Shown in pieces: positions 22,128 to 34,289 of a stretch of DNA of 64,000 bases (its first letter is position 1; the number at the start of each line of letters is the position of its first letter). The notes beneath the pieces were generated by a model that made no database searches, was not told the origin of the DNA, and was given only the letters and a program-made list of their open reading frames with translations. Source of the stretch: Adiantum capillus-veneris (taxonomy: Eukaryota; Streptophyta; Polypodiopsida; Polypodiales; Pteridaceae); assembly GCA_014529385.2 (NCBI GenBank), contig CM043945.1, positions 96,698,612-96,762,611 on the forward strand, written 5' to 3'. Made by a program: the position numbers and the translations under genes.

Positions 22128-22410
22128 TTCAGAACTTGGGTTCTTGCTCTCAATATTTTTGAAACAAGCCTCGGGAGGGGAAAATTTGATGCATCTCGCA
22201 CGCTTCCAAATGGTTCCCTCATGGAGGTTTTCAAGGTTTATCCACTCGATGTTATATTTCACAATTTAGATTTTCTTGATGATATAAAAAGTAACAAGAG
22301 ATATAAAGGGCACTCTATGTGGATTGTGCAGGCCATAGGTGAGAGTGTAAAGCAAGATTATGGCAGCATAGATATTTGTGTGCACTATTTAGCTAATGGG
22401 CTTGTGGCTG
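22128..22410 (+). pseudogene. Enoyl-[ACP] reductase (plastid FabI/MOD1 type) gene fragment
   Basis: The plus strand encodes [58 protein letters not shown] and [19 protein letters not shown]. This matches the plant NADH-dependent enoyl-ACP reductase of plastid fatty acid synthesis over about 93 consecutive residues. In the functional enzyme this part follows the GTW(V)P motif and ends at the conserved H-S-L-A-N-G; here the motif is HYLANG and the similarity stops right after it. The N-terminal nucleotide-binding part and the catalytic Tyr/Lys region are absent. No intron interrupts the fragment. It begins at the edge of the foldback, so it may have been captured. Identification is from memory of the family; confidence is good but not complete. 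Confidence 0.78.
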
Positions 22411-23239
22411 GTCTAATGATAAAGGCTTTGGACTCTCAACCTACAAGAGGGACACCTTGTGCTCACGTGGTGTTTACGTTGCTAGGGCTCTTGCCCTTGA
22501 AGACTCGAGTGCATCCTCCTCCTGGGGTGGGTCATTTGAGGAGGACGTTCCTAGCTGGTTGCTACTAGGAGCTCTCTCCATTGATCCCAGCATTTGGTGC
22601 ATCAATTAGGTGGCCATGGTGATGCCTATGCATGGCTCTTGCCCGATGGTACGCGGCCCTTGCTCAACCATGTTTCATGGCTAATATTTGGAAGGAATAA
22701 GCACCTCCTGGTATGGTGTGTTAAAAGAAAAAGAATTTTAATGATGTAGGAACACTATCAAGGCCTTGTGACTAAGTGACACCCATATTAAATGCGGGGT
22801 GGAGTAATGGGATTGACGGTCGGGGTTGCGGGGCGAAATCTCGAGGCGCACTAAACCTGGCCAGCGGGAAAAACGAGGCACGCCGTCAAAAAGACGAGGC
22901 GCATGAAACATGGACAGTGGGAAAAACAAGGCGTGGTGGCCCAAGACCTGGCCGTCTGAGTTTAGGGTCACATAGGCTAACCACCTCACCCGCGCACGCA
23001 TTGTGTACTCACAACCCTTTTTACAACATTATATTATAAAATAAAAGGCAATTCCCAGGCTGTCTAGGTTTAGTGCGTGTCCAGGTTTAGTTTTTGATTG
23101 ATTTTTGGGGCTGTGATCTTCTCGGCTTTCGCACGTGAGCTTATCCCATTACCTCCCCCTCTTAAAGATAGGTGTTGCTTAGTACGGAAAATGTGTGTGC
23201 GCGTGTGGCAGGGGAAGTTTTGAACTCAAGACGTTATAT

Positions 23240-23240
<1 letters not shown>
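22411..23240. other. No recognised gene
   Basis: After the reductase homology the frame stays open to 22568 ([13 protein letters not shown]...), but I recognise nothing. Around 22840-22940 are GC-rich, partly repeated phrases (AGCGGGAAAAACGAGGC, ACAGTGGGAAAAACAAGGC). The final part is presumably upstream DNA of the CENP-X gene. Confidence 0.5.

Positions 23241-23282
<42 letters not shown>
23241..23282. repeat. (GA)21 microsatellite upstream of the CENP-X ATG
   Basis: A perfect GA run ends 43 bp before the start codon of the CENP-X gene, so it is probably in the 5' UTR or core promoter. GA repeats in such positions can bind GAGA-binding plant factors; that role is inference. Confidence 0.85.
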
Positions 23283-23286
<4 letters not shown>

Positions 23287-23325
23287 TTGAATGGCAACGT
23301 CAGAACTCAGAAGTAGACGGTGCTG

Positions 23326-25450
23326 ATGGAGGACGAGCAATCTGTTGCATCTTTTGATCCTGTAAGCTCTCTTCACGAACTGCAATGCATGAATGCACCC
23401 GCCCCCCACAATCACCCTATGTACCCTCTGGAGAAGGTAGTATGCCCTGCCATGACGGAATGCACTATAATGCCTCTTGACAAGCGACACAGACACGATT
23501 CTTCATCGCGTCTTATGAGCTACCGTGTGAAAATTCATATGCAGGGTTTGACTCGTGTACGAAAATGGTGCGTGCTATGTCATCCTGTTTGGCATGGCAT
23601 TTGGCAACACTCTTTTACTCATGAGTTCTATGGCATATGAAAAGACTGCATTTATGGAAATCTGACAACCGAAGAAAAACCATTCGAACAGAAGCTAGAC
23701 ATTGATGTGGATTGAATGGAAGAAAGTAAGAAAGGGTGTGATTTTTGACAAATTCTCTATTAGAATATCTGATTGTTGTCGACCCATGCTCAGTCTATCC
23801 GTACTGGTTTTCTTTTGGAGAATTGCAAGACGAGTCTCCTCCTGGGTTGATTTGCCCAAAGAGGAAGAAGCACTCGTGTGTTTGAGGCCAAGAGCCCTCA
23901 CAAAGCAACAAAGGGGCCGCCTCTTGACAAAGTTCGAGGGAAGTTGAACCCACAAATTTCAAGCACATTCCTTCACCATTTGACAAGCTCATTTGGGCTT
24001 ACTTGCACTTATTTGAGAGGTTAGTGAAGCTTGTGCCATTTTAAGCAATGAAGAGTGCAGGCTCTTAGATTGCAGTTTGGACTGTCGACATAGTCACATT
24101 TTTGTGTAATTTGGCACTGAAGTGCATGCATTTTCACCTCGTGGTGAATGTTTTTCGCATCACGGTGCCCATGATATGTTCATCAAGCTCTTCAATATTG
24201 TGCTCATTGTTGCCAATCTTTGTAGGACACAGTTATGGAGATCTTCAAACTTGTTTGGGTTCGAACCTCAAAAGGTGTGCTGCCTTGTTCTTCAGCAAAA
24301 GTTTTGTTTCGAAAGTGTTCAATGTTACGTGTTTTGATTGGCAAGCGCACTCTGCAGAAAAAGAACAGAAGCAAGAAGAGGGGGCTCTAGAGGCAGAAGT
24401 ATGGTAAATTCAGATAATCACCTCGTCGTTTTGATACCCGAATGTTTGGCTACATGCAACTTCTTCATAGTGTGCTTGTCTTTTAGGCTGGACCGCTTTT
24501 GACAAAGAAGAAGAGAGCCACGACAGGTACAAACAGCATGCCACTAGTGAGGAGCATTTTAACTATTTTGCTCATCTTGAACTGCACATGCACCTTGGCA
24601 ATTTCTTGTTCTATTAAGAAGCACACAATGAAGAAACTTTTTCCTCTCATTTCCATGTTGATAATCACTTTAAGGTCAATAAAAGCTAAAGGATGGGGGA
24701 GTATGAAACAAAGTGCTTCTTTTTGTTAATGTCATTTTTCATTCTTGGTTTTCTTCAGCAAGTAGATCTTTGAACGATAAAAGCCAAAACCATTATTTGT
24801 TCTACAGATTTCTGTTCTTCAATTTTGCTCATTGGCTTGGCTTTTTTTTAAAAAATGTAAATAATTGCATTGACAAAGATTACGGTTTCTCTTTTGGTGT
24901 TTCTTTTCATTGACCCTTCTCACGCAGCTCTGAAAGTTGTACATACATTAAACATTACTTAATGGGTGCCAATTTGATTATAAAAACTGACCAACAAAGC
25001 ATTAAATATCTACTATCCCAAACTCTACTCAATGATAGACACATTGAATGGGCGAGTTTCATTCAAAGGTTTCACCCTGCCATTCAATACCAACCTGGTA
25101 AACAGAATGTTGTAATGCTGTCAAGGTATTTGTGTATCAGGAATTGTGTCTCATTCTCTGTAAGAAATGTTTTGCAGCCAATGCAAATTCTTTGAAGTTA
25201 AGCTGTGAGCTGCTGAGGCTTTTTGTCTCAGGTATTTCCATGTTAATAAGCATGCTCAGTTTGTATTTCATAGGGAAGTATGTTCTTAGGATATGGAAGC
25301 ATCTTGCAATCATCAACCTGATTATGCCTTTGGAATCCCCCTGCAGAAGCAATACAACGGGCTGCCCTAATTGCCGAGGCTGAAGGTATGGTAACAATTG
25401 AAGCTACCCACCTGGAAAGAATTTTGCCACAACTCCTCCTAGACTTTTGA
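23326..25450 (+). CDS. MHF2: CENP-X / MHF2 histone-fold protein, six exons
   Basis: Exons 23326-23361, 24226-24274, 24358-24398, 24487-24526, 25178-25231 and 25347-25450 join to a 107-residue frame with GT/AG introns and compatible phases throughout. The parts read MEDEQSVASFDP, DTVMEIFKLVWVRTSK, an acidic stretch (KEQKQEEGALEAE), a basic stretch (LLTKKKRATT), ANANSLKLSCELLRLFVS and then EAIQRAALIAEAEG and EATHLERILPQLLLDF before TGA. This is the plant CENP-X/MHF2 architecture, including the acid/basic insert after helix 1 and the invariant LPQLLLDF end. In other species the protein pairs with CENP-S/MHF1 in the FANCM DNA-repair and crossover-control complex and in the CENP-T-W-S-X nucleosome-like unit. 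Intron 4 (651 bp) carries a gypsy scrap. The start is the first in-frame ATG; an upstream ATG at 23291 is out of frame and closes after 11 codons. Confidence 0.93.
24950..25128 (+). pseudogene. Gypsy RNase H fragment in CENP-X intron 4
   Basis: The plus strand reads ANLIIKTDQQSIKYLLSQTL, DRHIEWASFIQRFHPAIQ and YQPGKQNVV, matching the G2/G3 RNase H segment (compare 18495-18640). The fragment keeps HIEW, which is missing in G2. It has no LTRs and about 180 bp. It lies wholly within the intron, in the same orientation as the gene. Confidence 0.88.
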
Positions 25451-28400
25451 TTCTCTCTTCACAGGTTAAAGAGAATTATCGAATGTTATGTATCCCAATA
25501 AGTTTTTACCTCATTTTGGCAAAGTGCAGCTGACATACAGGTAACATTCTTGGCAATTCCAAGAGACTCGAGAACATTGGGTCCAGTTTTGCTACTACTC
25601 GTTATAGATGAGGACGAATTTCTTGCTTTCATTACAAGAAGAAGTTCACTTTATGTATATCATGTTTTTTCCTTGCGAACACATCGATTCTTATTTCATA
25701 CACCGGGTTGGTGTATGATTATTCACTCTGACAAGAAAATTAGTTTGTTATCTTCACCAAATCTTGCTCTTGCTTTATTTATGTTTTGCATTGTAGATCA
25801 TGCCTTTTTGGTTTGAGGCCAAGGTTGGGTGGGTAAGAACTTGAGTTCAATCCAAGAGGCAGCTTGAAATCTTGCGATTGTAAGACTAGCTTTCAGTGTT
25901 TGACAAACACTCGACATTAATGCTTAGTTAGCAGTGCCTAAAACATTTCATCGTAGAGTTTTTTTGTCTTTTGCTAAAAACAAGTGGTTATTTGAGAGTA
26001 GTAAAATGCTGGGATGTTAGGTGTGATATCAAGCTTGAGATTACAATGGATCTAATCCTAATTTGGGCAGCTTGATTCGGTTATTGATGTGTCATTTGCA
26101 TACTGCTCTTGTGCCGAGGCTTTTGAATGGGTCAGAAAATCATTTGCTACAACTACATTGTTGGTGAGTGTTCTTTCTATTAGATAACAAAGGAGAGCGA
26201 TTTCCTGGTTTCTTTGATTGCACTTTGTAATTGGACTATTCTCTAACCCTAAAATGAGCTCTTGTATGCCAAGAACCCAGGGAGAATGCTAGAAATGGTG
26301 CTCTACGAATGAGTATCTTCTGAGCATGGTCATTTAAATTATGTGTATGGTTACAGAAATTTCCTGGTTTCCTCATAACCCACAACTATTTTGCAATTGG
26401 GTTAGTATTTGCTATGCAACTCGGTCAATTTTTGCAAATTTTTGAGGCATAGAAGGTTACACACTTGCTTTTTCTGATGTGTGATGTGATATCTAAATGT
26501 TTGGCATCGGCTAACTATTGTGAAGGTGAATTGATATGGTGATCATGCCAAGCTGGTGATAAAGCATTATCAGGTTTTCTTTTCAAGATATGCAAGTATT
26601 CTCTTTCAAGATTGAGGTGGAGAGTGTATACATGAATGTCAGACAGATGATGATGGGCATCCTTGCATCGTGCAGGCTAGTAGGATTGGGTGATTACGTA
26701 GCACGGTGGCGATGAAGCCGAAACAGGATATCTTTTGTGGCCTGTGAAAAAGATGAAGTCCCTTACACTATGCAAATAGTGTATGAGCTCAGGCCACGGA
26801 TCATTTGTGTGTTGGCTCCTCTTGTGGTGTGGAGTCTATGAACTCTTGGATGACGGCCTTTCCTATGCTGCCCACTTCCCTCTCCGTGCATGTCTAACTT
26901 CGGCTAATGCAGTTGCTTTTTTCTTCAACTGTGGGGCTGTAGTTCTGCGATCAATGTTAAATAGATCGCTCGTCCCACTGCCATGAACTTTCTTATGTTC
27001 CCCCATAGGACCCCCTATTTTTGAAGACACTAGTAAGAGCCGAGTCTTTTCTTAGGGGCAATGCACTAGCTTGTGGCCAGGTCTCTAGAAATTAGTGCAA
27101 GGCACCGCATACAAGGGAGGAATTCATGCGACTTTTCTTAGTTCTCTACTTAATGCTTTTTTTATTTTTCCATACACACAATTATGATTGATTCAGCAAA
27201 GAATGTACAATGAACCTCAAGCACCACATGTGCCTTGAGGGCATAACAATTCCAAAAAGGGACTCAGTAGCTCATAAGGAATTTTCTTTTTCCAAGCTCA
27301 GGCTCCTAGTGGGCACCATCCGAGCTTTTGATGCAATTTAGTGCATGTTTCCGTTCTTCGGCGTGCTTAGTAGACCCAACTCTTGACCCATTCTTAGCTC
27401 TCTACTTAACTCTTAACTTTGAGGTTCATTGTAGCTCTTTTTTATTAAGATTGCAAGAACTTAGATGTATGTGAACATGTTCTATAAGTGACTTTTTTTA
27501 AAAAGAGATTGGGAAACAAATGTAAACTCTCTCTTAGAGTCCTTTCACAAGAAATAGAAAGGAAAAAAATTGGTCATCATTAAGTTGCCATGTGGCACTT
27601 GTGGACAAGCTTCATTCACAGGTTCACAATAGTTCCCAAGATTTTAATGCTTTACTAAGGCCTTATGTAGGCCGGCCCACAAAATTGTCAACACTAGAAA
27701 ACCTGTCTGAGTAAACTAGGTGTACACATGGCAAGCCTGCAAGTAATAAGTGTTTTCCCAAATCACAACTAAGGATCTACATCCCTTGATGGAGGTCCTT
27801 TATGCATAATCTAGAGAGTAAGCCAAGTTGACAAGTCATCTTTGTTGTCCTTTTGGTTACCTATGCCATTGCCTAATGCTTGTGGTTTCTCTTTCTGTGT
27901 TTCTACATCTTCAAGCTTATCAATCAATTCACTTTCAAGTTTGTTGCTTGTTACTCCTTCAACTTTGATGTATTGTAGAACTTATCATTGTGCATGGTTG
28001 TTATCTTTTGCACACAAAATTGTCCATAAGTTGGTCAAACCAAAAAGATGTATGGGAGGATAGTACATTCTCTTTCACATTATTTTTTTCAAGCATGCAT
28101 TAAACACATTCTCATAGCTCTTATTAGTTGCTTCAAGTGGAGATGTTGATTCTTTATTCTTTTAGCAGTTTTTAGCTATGTTTTTTTATGCACTTGATAT
28201 GGGTTAGCCCACTTTAGAACCCAAATTGAGTGCACTTAATATGGGTTAGCTCAATGTAGAACTTATGAACTAGCAAGATTTAAGTAGGAGAAGACCCTTG
28301 AGGATATTTTGCAAAAAGAGAAGGCTAAAACAAAAGAAGATATTGGTTGAGAACTTCACTCAAAATTTTTAGATACTTGCACAACAACTTACTAGCTAAT

Positions 28401-28510
28401 CATAGGTCAACACCCAAGCATTTTTTAGAGTATTATAAGGGCTTGCACTTAAATTTTAAAAGAGTAGTAATAGAGAAAGACATACATAACAATAATGACT
28501 TCAATGAGAT
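25451..28510. other. About 3 kb without a recognised gene
   Basis: The first few hundred bases are presumably the 3' UTR of CENP-X. Farther on I see no family match. Two stretches look coding-like but are unidentified: minus strand 27985-27840 (VEGVTSNKLESELIDKLED) and plus strand 28347-28500 (SLKIFRYLHNNLLANHRSTP, FLEYYKGLHLNFKRVVIEKD). A 35-bp imperfect direct repeat (ATGGGTTAGC...) lies at about 28197-28265. Confidence 0.4.
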
Positions 28511-28709
28511 TGAAGGGTGTGTGAATGTGGTGCGTGTGCAAAGAGGGAGAAGGAGAGATAGAGAATTTAGGATGTGGGTGCTACAATAATTTGTGAGAGA
28601 GTCCCTTATTCTTCTATCTAATAAAGAATAAGGTGTGTACAAGTGATGGATGGTCGGACGTCTCTGGCACATCCAGCCAGGGTAAGAGACACACCGCCTT
28701 TACCCAACA
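28511..28709 (-). repeat. C6 3' LTR
   Basis: 199 bp, TGAAGGG...CCCAACA on the plus strand. Both ends match the 190-bp C4/C5 LTR family. No partner LTR was located. Confidence 0.7.
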
Positions 28710-28772
28710 ATCTCTCACTTAAAGACGAATATGCAGATAAGTTGTACTACTATAGAAACTAGTAGTATGTAC

Positions 28773-28957
28773 TGAGAGGGCAGAGGAAGGCATGCGAACG
28801 CGGAGTGCAAGAGTGCTACGCAATGTAGGAGAGCAGTACACTTAGCGTGGGGTGGAACTTGAGCGGATAACTTACACAATTCCTTATTGCTTTTGTATTA
28901 AAAGAATAAGGTTAGTGAAATGGGCGACACTCGGCCAGTATGAATTGCACCATTACA
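28773..28957 (-). repeat. C3 3' LTR
   Basis: 185 bp, TGAGAGGGCAGAGG...CACCATTACA on the plus strand, followed by ATCTCCCACTTG (polypurine AAGTGGGAGAT on the minus strand, 28958-28968). It is preceded by the TSD TGTAC. Confidence 0.82.
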
Positions 28958-30999
28958 ATCTCCCACTTGAAGGGCATAGTGGTCGAAGTGGCCTATGATA
29001 ATACAAACATGTACAAATGTGAAGCGTCATGAGGCTTCACCTTACGCCCATCATCTCAATGCAATGTGCGAACCGCTCTACAGCTACGCTCTTCGTAGCA
29101 TCTACAAGATTGTCTCCTACTAGACGACTAAGCTTCAGTGGTGGAAGACGAAGTGCAATTTTGGAGATATGATCTCTAAGAAACTGTCACTCCAACAAAC
29201 AAGAAAATGTAGATAGATGGGGATCTCTTAGTGTCCACACAACCCGTATAATCCAAATCAGTGTATCCAACTATGGATGCATCACTTTACAAAAACGTAA
29301 GCACTTGCTGGATGACCCTTGATGTATATCAAGATGTGCTTCACTGCTTCCCAATGCTTTTTGCTTGGATTTTCCATATACTTGCCGATCACTCCCACTG
29401 CAAATGCAATATCTGGTCGGGTGCTAACCATAGCGAACATGAGACTGTCAACTGTCCAAGAATATGACACCTTTTTCATCTTTGTCTTTTTAACATCTGA
29501 TTTGGGGCAATCATTCTTGCTAAGTTTTACATATGCAACCATTGGGGTACTCATTGCTTTCTCCCTTGGCATGTTAAAACGTTGCAAGACCTTATGAATA
29601 TACTCTTCCTGTGATTGTTCAAGTATTCCACGCTTACGATCTCTCTTGATATGCATACCAAGAAAATGATGTGCATTAGTGCAATCTCATCTTTGGACTT
29701 CCCAGCTATAAGCATATAATCCACGTATAATATCAAATGATGAGGAAACTATCATTCAATCTCTTTGTGTACAAGCAGTGATCCTCTTGGCTCTTTACAT
29801 AACCTTGGGTTTGAATGTACTTGTTAAACTTGATGTACCACTGCCTTGAACTTTGCTTTAGATCATACCAAGCTTTCTTTAGTCTAGATACTAGTTCTGT
29901 CCTTGTTGGCTTCTCAGCTTTATCTCAAAACTTTCTGGCTGCTTCATATAGACATCTTCTTCAAGATCCCCATGAAGAAATGTTGTCTTCACATCCATTT
30001 GGACCAATTGCACATCTTTAGTGGCCACTAAACCAAGCACAAGATGTAGTGTAGTCATCTTGACTACTAGAAAAAAAATCTCGTTGAAATCTATGCCTTT
30101 CTTCTGCTTCAAACCTTTTGTAACCAATCTAGCCTTATACTTAAGCTCGGGATCTTTTGTTGTGTACTTCTTCTTGTATACCCATTTGCAAAGCAATGCC
30201 TGTTTATCCTCTGATAACTTTGTCAATTCCCAAGTATCATTTGCTAAAATTGAGTTATACTCAAATTGTATACCTTGCTCCCACTTCACGCTATCATCCA
30301 TTTGAAAAGCTTCTTTGTAACAAGTGGGCTCATTGCAGTCAGCGACTAATATAGTGTCCAATCTTTGTTCAAACCGCTCAGGGACACGAGATGCACGTGT
30401 AGATCTCCTCACTATTTGACTGCTGGATTCTGCTCTTTTTGGAGCACTACTAGTGGTAGGAATATCACCAAAAGACTGAGAGGGTTTTCTTAAATTTGTG
30501 GAAGCTACATCTTCAAATCTAACTTTTCTATATTCGACCTCTTTGACAGGCGGTCTATGCATCTTAGACTCATTGAATATCACTTGTGAGCTGCAAATAA
30601 CCCTTCTAGATTTTGAACGATATCCCATCTCTCCATGTGCACCATAACCAATGAAGATGCACTTGTGTGACTTGGGAGCTAGCTTCTTGTGGAGCTCTTT
30701 GGAAATGTGTGAGAATGCTTCACATCCAAACACACGTAATCTATCATAAGTTGGCTTCTTGCAAGTCCACATATCCTGTGGAATAAATTCAAAGGAGTAC
30801 TAGGCGATCTATTTATGGTATGTACAGTTGTCATAACAACCTCTCCCCAAAACTCAAGAGGTAAATTCGCCATAGATAACATGGCTGTGACTCTTTCTAA
30901 TTTGTGATCTTTTATGACAACCAAATTTGCCTTACGCACCATCCATGAACCATTGCTAAAACAGTAGTATAGCCTAGGGCATCAAGCTGACCAACTGAC

Positions 31000-31188
31000 T
31001 GTTGGGGTTAAGGCCTATGTGCCTTGACCGGTCGCCCAGGTCATGGGCGCTCGCCCACTGTTACCCTATACTTATAGTGAGTATACTGTATAGGGGGAGC
31101 TGCCACTTCACAGTCTCCCTACCCACATCGTGTGTGTGTCTCCTTCTCTCTCTCACTCTCCGTCTGTGGTGCTCCCCGATCCCCTTCA
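31000..31188 (+). repeat. C4 5' LTR
   Basis: 189 bp, TGTTGGGGTTAAGGCC...CCCCTTCA. It is followed after two bases by the primer site TGGTATCAGAGC at 31191-31202. Confidence 0.95.
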
Positions 31189-31190
31189 AT

Positions 31191-31202
31191 TGGTATCAGA
31201 GC
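31191..31202 (+). other. C4 primer binding site
   Basis: TGGTATCAGAGC, the standard plant initiator tRNA-Met complement. Confidence 0.92.
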
Positions 31203-32566
31203 GTAGGTGCAGAGGGAGCGCGTGTGTGCACAGTCACGACGACAGCGGAGAGCCAGTTTCATTCTCGAAATCGAGTCCACGCGCGCGCGCACTTTCAAGA
31301 GTGCAAACAGGGTTTCGGCTTCGGCATCGGCAAATTCAGCTTTTCGAGAGCGTTTCCACCAGGTGTCTTGGCCTTTTACCCCCCTTTCGAAGCCATTCGA
31401 GCCATCAAAAAATTCATTCGAGCTACGGTTGAGGAGCTGCATTTTTCAGCCCTCTTTTGGCAGTTTATGCTGCGTTTTTGGGTCGAAACGGAGGTATTTG
31501 GCATAGCTTTCACACCCGGACTTGGATACATGTGATCCAGGAGTCTACCTTGGGGTTTTGGCACGCTCCGGATGCGCTCGTCATATGAGAATTTTAAAAT
31601 TCTGAACGCTAAATTTTCTGCAGCAGCAATTGTTTATTGTGTGTCGAGGATTCCACACATGGTTTGCTCTCAGATGTGAGAGTGATATTTGCTGCAAGTT
31701 TCCTCATAGGTGGGAGGATACGATGTATGCCTTATGTGGTTTCATGCTCAGGGAGACTAATGTGATTGCATTTTGAGCTCGGCAATGTATGCCTCGAGCA
31801 TGTTTTTTGGCAGTCAAAGGTAGAGCAGATATTTGTGTACTAGATTTGCAGGTGTTTGCAATGATGTATGCAAAGTGTGGAGATTGGTGCATGCATTTGG
31901 AGTGCGGTTTGATGCGCTTTGGTTGTTCATGGTTTTGAGCGTGCAGTCAGTTTGGTTACTGGTTTTGTGGCCGTTTTACTGACGAAACTCTGGCGAAATT
32001 TTCCCAGGAGTTTTATGCGCATCATTTATGCGATCTAGGTAGAGATTGCGGGTTGCACTCAGCATTTGCGTGCGGTGTTCTCTGCAAGTGGGAGATTTGT
32101 GCGTGTGTATGCATCGATACCGCACAATGTGGGCTTGGTGATTAGCTCACAGATGTATGCTTTATGACGACGTGTGTGCAGGTGATCTTCAGACCGAACA
32201 AGTCATAACTTCTTGGAGAAGTTTTGGGCTGATTCTTTATGCGCTACGGTTGGTAGTGTGGGGCTGAATTACGGACTGTTTTTGGCCATGCAAGAGGGTT
32301 GAGAATTTTGTAATTTTGGGCTGAATTTCAGGGCTGATTCGGTGAAGATTATGCACAAGGTTATGGTCGTCATGAATGCGTCTTGTAAGTAGTGCGTTTG
32401 ATTGCAGTGTGATACTAGAGCAGGCGAGGCTTGTATTGACATTGCGGGAGCTCTATTTTGGAGTGTGTCTCACAGGTTTTACATTGTGTTTCTGGCCATA
32501 TTTGTAGACAGTTTCCAGGTGTTGTTGGTGAGGTGATTTTGCTTTCTAGTTTGCTACATTGTGCTC
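31203..32566 (+). other. C4 long leader
   Basis: About 1.36 kb without convincing coding sequence. It is closely related to the C5 leader read in reverse (40152-41508). The shared leader motif GAAACTCTGGCGAAATTTTC lies at about 31984-32003. Confidence 0.75.
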
Positions 32567-34228
32567 ATGGCAGAGACAAGTGATCGCTCAGATTATGATC
32601 TCTCCAAAATGCGCATGTTTGATGGGTCAGACTTTGCAGCATGGAGAGAGTGTATGCTTGACGCTTTGACACAGCGAGGGTTGCATGGACCATTGAGTGG
32701 TGATGCAGGTAGACCTTCATGCTTGTCTGACAATCAGTGGCAAGAGCTAGAGGAGATGGCACTATCTACACTCTCTTTGCACCTTGCGGAATCTGTATAT
32801 GCTCTTGTTATGTACAGGACTACTTCGAAAGCACTTTGGCGCAGATTACATGATATGTATGATAGATCTGAGTCATCAAGGACTCGTGTGAGACATGTAC
32901 ATTCACGAGTACGCCGACAGGTGACATGTTGGTATTGTGGTCATTCTGGACACGTTAGACGGCGCTGTTTTCGTCGTATGTGACATCGTAGGAGACATGG
33001 CAGTCTCAGAGATGTATGTAGTGATGCCATGGACTCAGTTGCTTTGACAGTTAAGGCAGATGTAGTGTCGGAGTATACTAATGACGGGGATGTCATTTTT
33101 ACCTCGAGCTATGCACGAGATGCTATACATGTGGATAGTGCACTCTCTTCGCAGTGGTTGCTAGACGTAGATGCTATGTTTCATGTCACATCGCATCGTG
33201 AATGGTTTTGTAGCTATTCTAGTGGGATGCTTAGCAGTGTACGTTTGACCGATGGATCGGTGCATGCGATAGCAGGTGCAGGAGATGTGAGACTGTCATT
33301 ACCGAGTGGTGCATTTTACTTGTTACGACATGTGCGCTATGTACCAGATTTGACAGTGAGTTTGATCTCGATTGGTCAGCTTAGAGATTGTGGATGTCAG
33401 ATTTCGCTACGAGAGCGAGATTTTGTGATGCATTTGGGTTCGCTAGTGATTGTGAGAGGTGCCAGGAGTGGTACAGGTTACTTATTGCATGTGGATCATG
33501 GGAGAGACGATGTTGTCTCTGTGATCATGCAGCCAGGTAGACAGCGAGAGAGCAGGCGAGTCTCTTTTGCTTGTGGGTTGCAGGATGCTTTGCATGGAGT
33601 GCAGAGTAGTGACCTTGTTGTGCAGGTTGCGTCTACGTATGCACAGGTAGAGCGAGACAGCTCTAGTGAGTCACAGCAGGATGAGTCATCAGAGGTGATG
33701 ACAGTGATGACTCACATGGATGCTGAGATGTCGGCTATTGTGGAGTCATTTCTTGATATGCTTATGCCAGAGCTTGATGCAGGTTCATGACATATGGATA
33801 CTCTTGGTACACATGTGATATGTGGTGGGCATGAGGAGTCACTCCAGAGCTCGGAGTCAGAGTGCCATGGTCTCTATGATAGGGGACAGGATTGCCATGA
33901 GTTGAGTTCTGAGTTGGAGGTGGAAGAGGTTGCCAGGGTTGCATCAACGTTCGGGGTCCTCATGTATGAGATGCTGATCTCGAGGGCCGACATAGCAGCT
34001 GCAGTGGAAGCATTTGCAGCAGGGTTGATTAGTTGTTCGATGACTGATCTCGGCATAGAGCATAGGGGAGGTTTGCAGGTATTGGACCGATACTTGCAGG
34101 AGTGCATGAGCTCTTGTAGACTCTTTGCAGAGCTTGGATCTAGCTCTGTGTGGCTTCCGCAGTGGGATGTTTGTCTATCAGTAGAGCCGGATGCACTAGC
34201 TCATCGAGAGTCAGTGGGCATAGGTTGA
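32567..34228 (+). pseudogene. C4 short-gag/CCHC/protease-like/linker polyprotein
   Basis: ATG 32567 starts MAETSDRSDYDLSKMRMFDG, followed by gag N-terminal features (SDFAAWRECMLDAL, MALSTLSLHLAESVY, TTSKALWRRLHDMYD). The rest of gag is replaced by a short basic linker to the knuckle CWYCGHSGHVRRRC (about 32929). A protease-like fold follows (QWLLDVDAMFHVTSHREWF, GAGDVRLSLPSGAFYLLRHV) with DVD at the active site. Then come a Ser/Glu/Gln-rich linker (ERDSSSESQQDESSE) and a stub resembling the RT/RNase H junction (STFGVLMYEMLISRADIAAA, GGLQVLDRYLQECM). In-frame TGA codons at 32981-32983 and 33788-33790 break it; the frame is otherwise kept to TGA 34228. No integrase or RT. Confidence 0.85.
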
Positions 34229-34289
34229 GAGAGACTCTCACCTTCTATTAGTTGTACACTAGTAGATCTTGCTTAAAGGCACATTGGCC

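Noticed and set aside
22411-22568. Continuation of the enoyl-ACP reductase
   Set aside because: The frame stays open but the residues no longer match the enzyme after HYLANG.
23320-23640. A 106-residue protein
   Set aside because: Only its first dozen codons are real, as CENP-X exon 1; the rest is intron 1, shown by the good donor at 23362 and the matching exon 2 at 24226.
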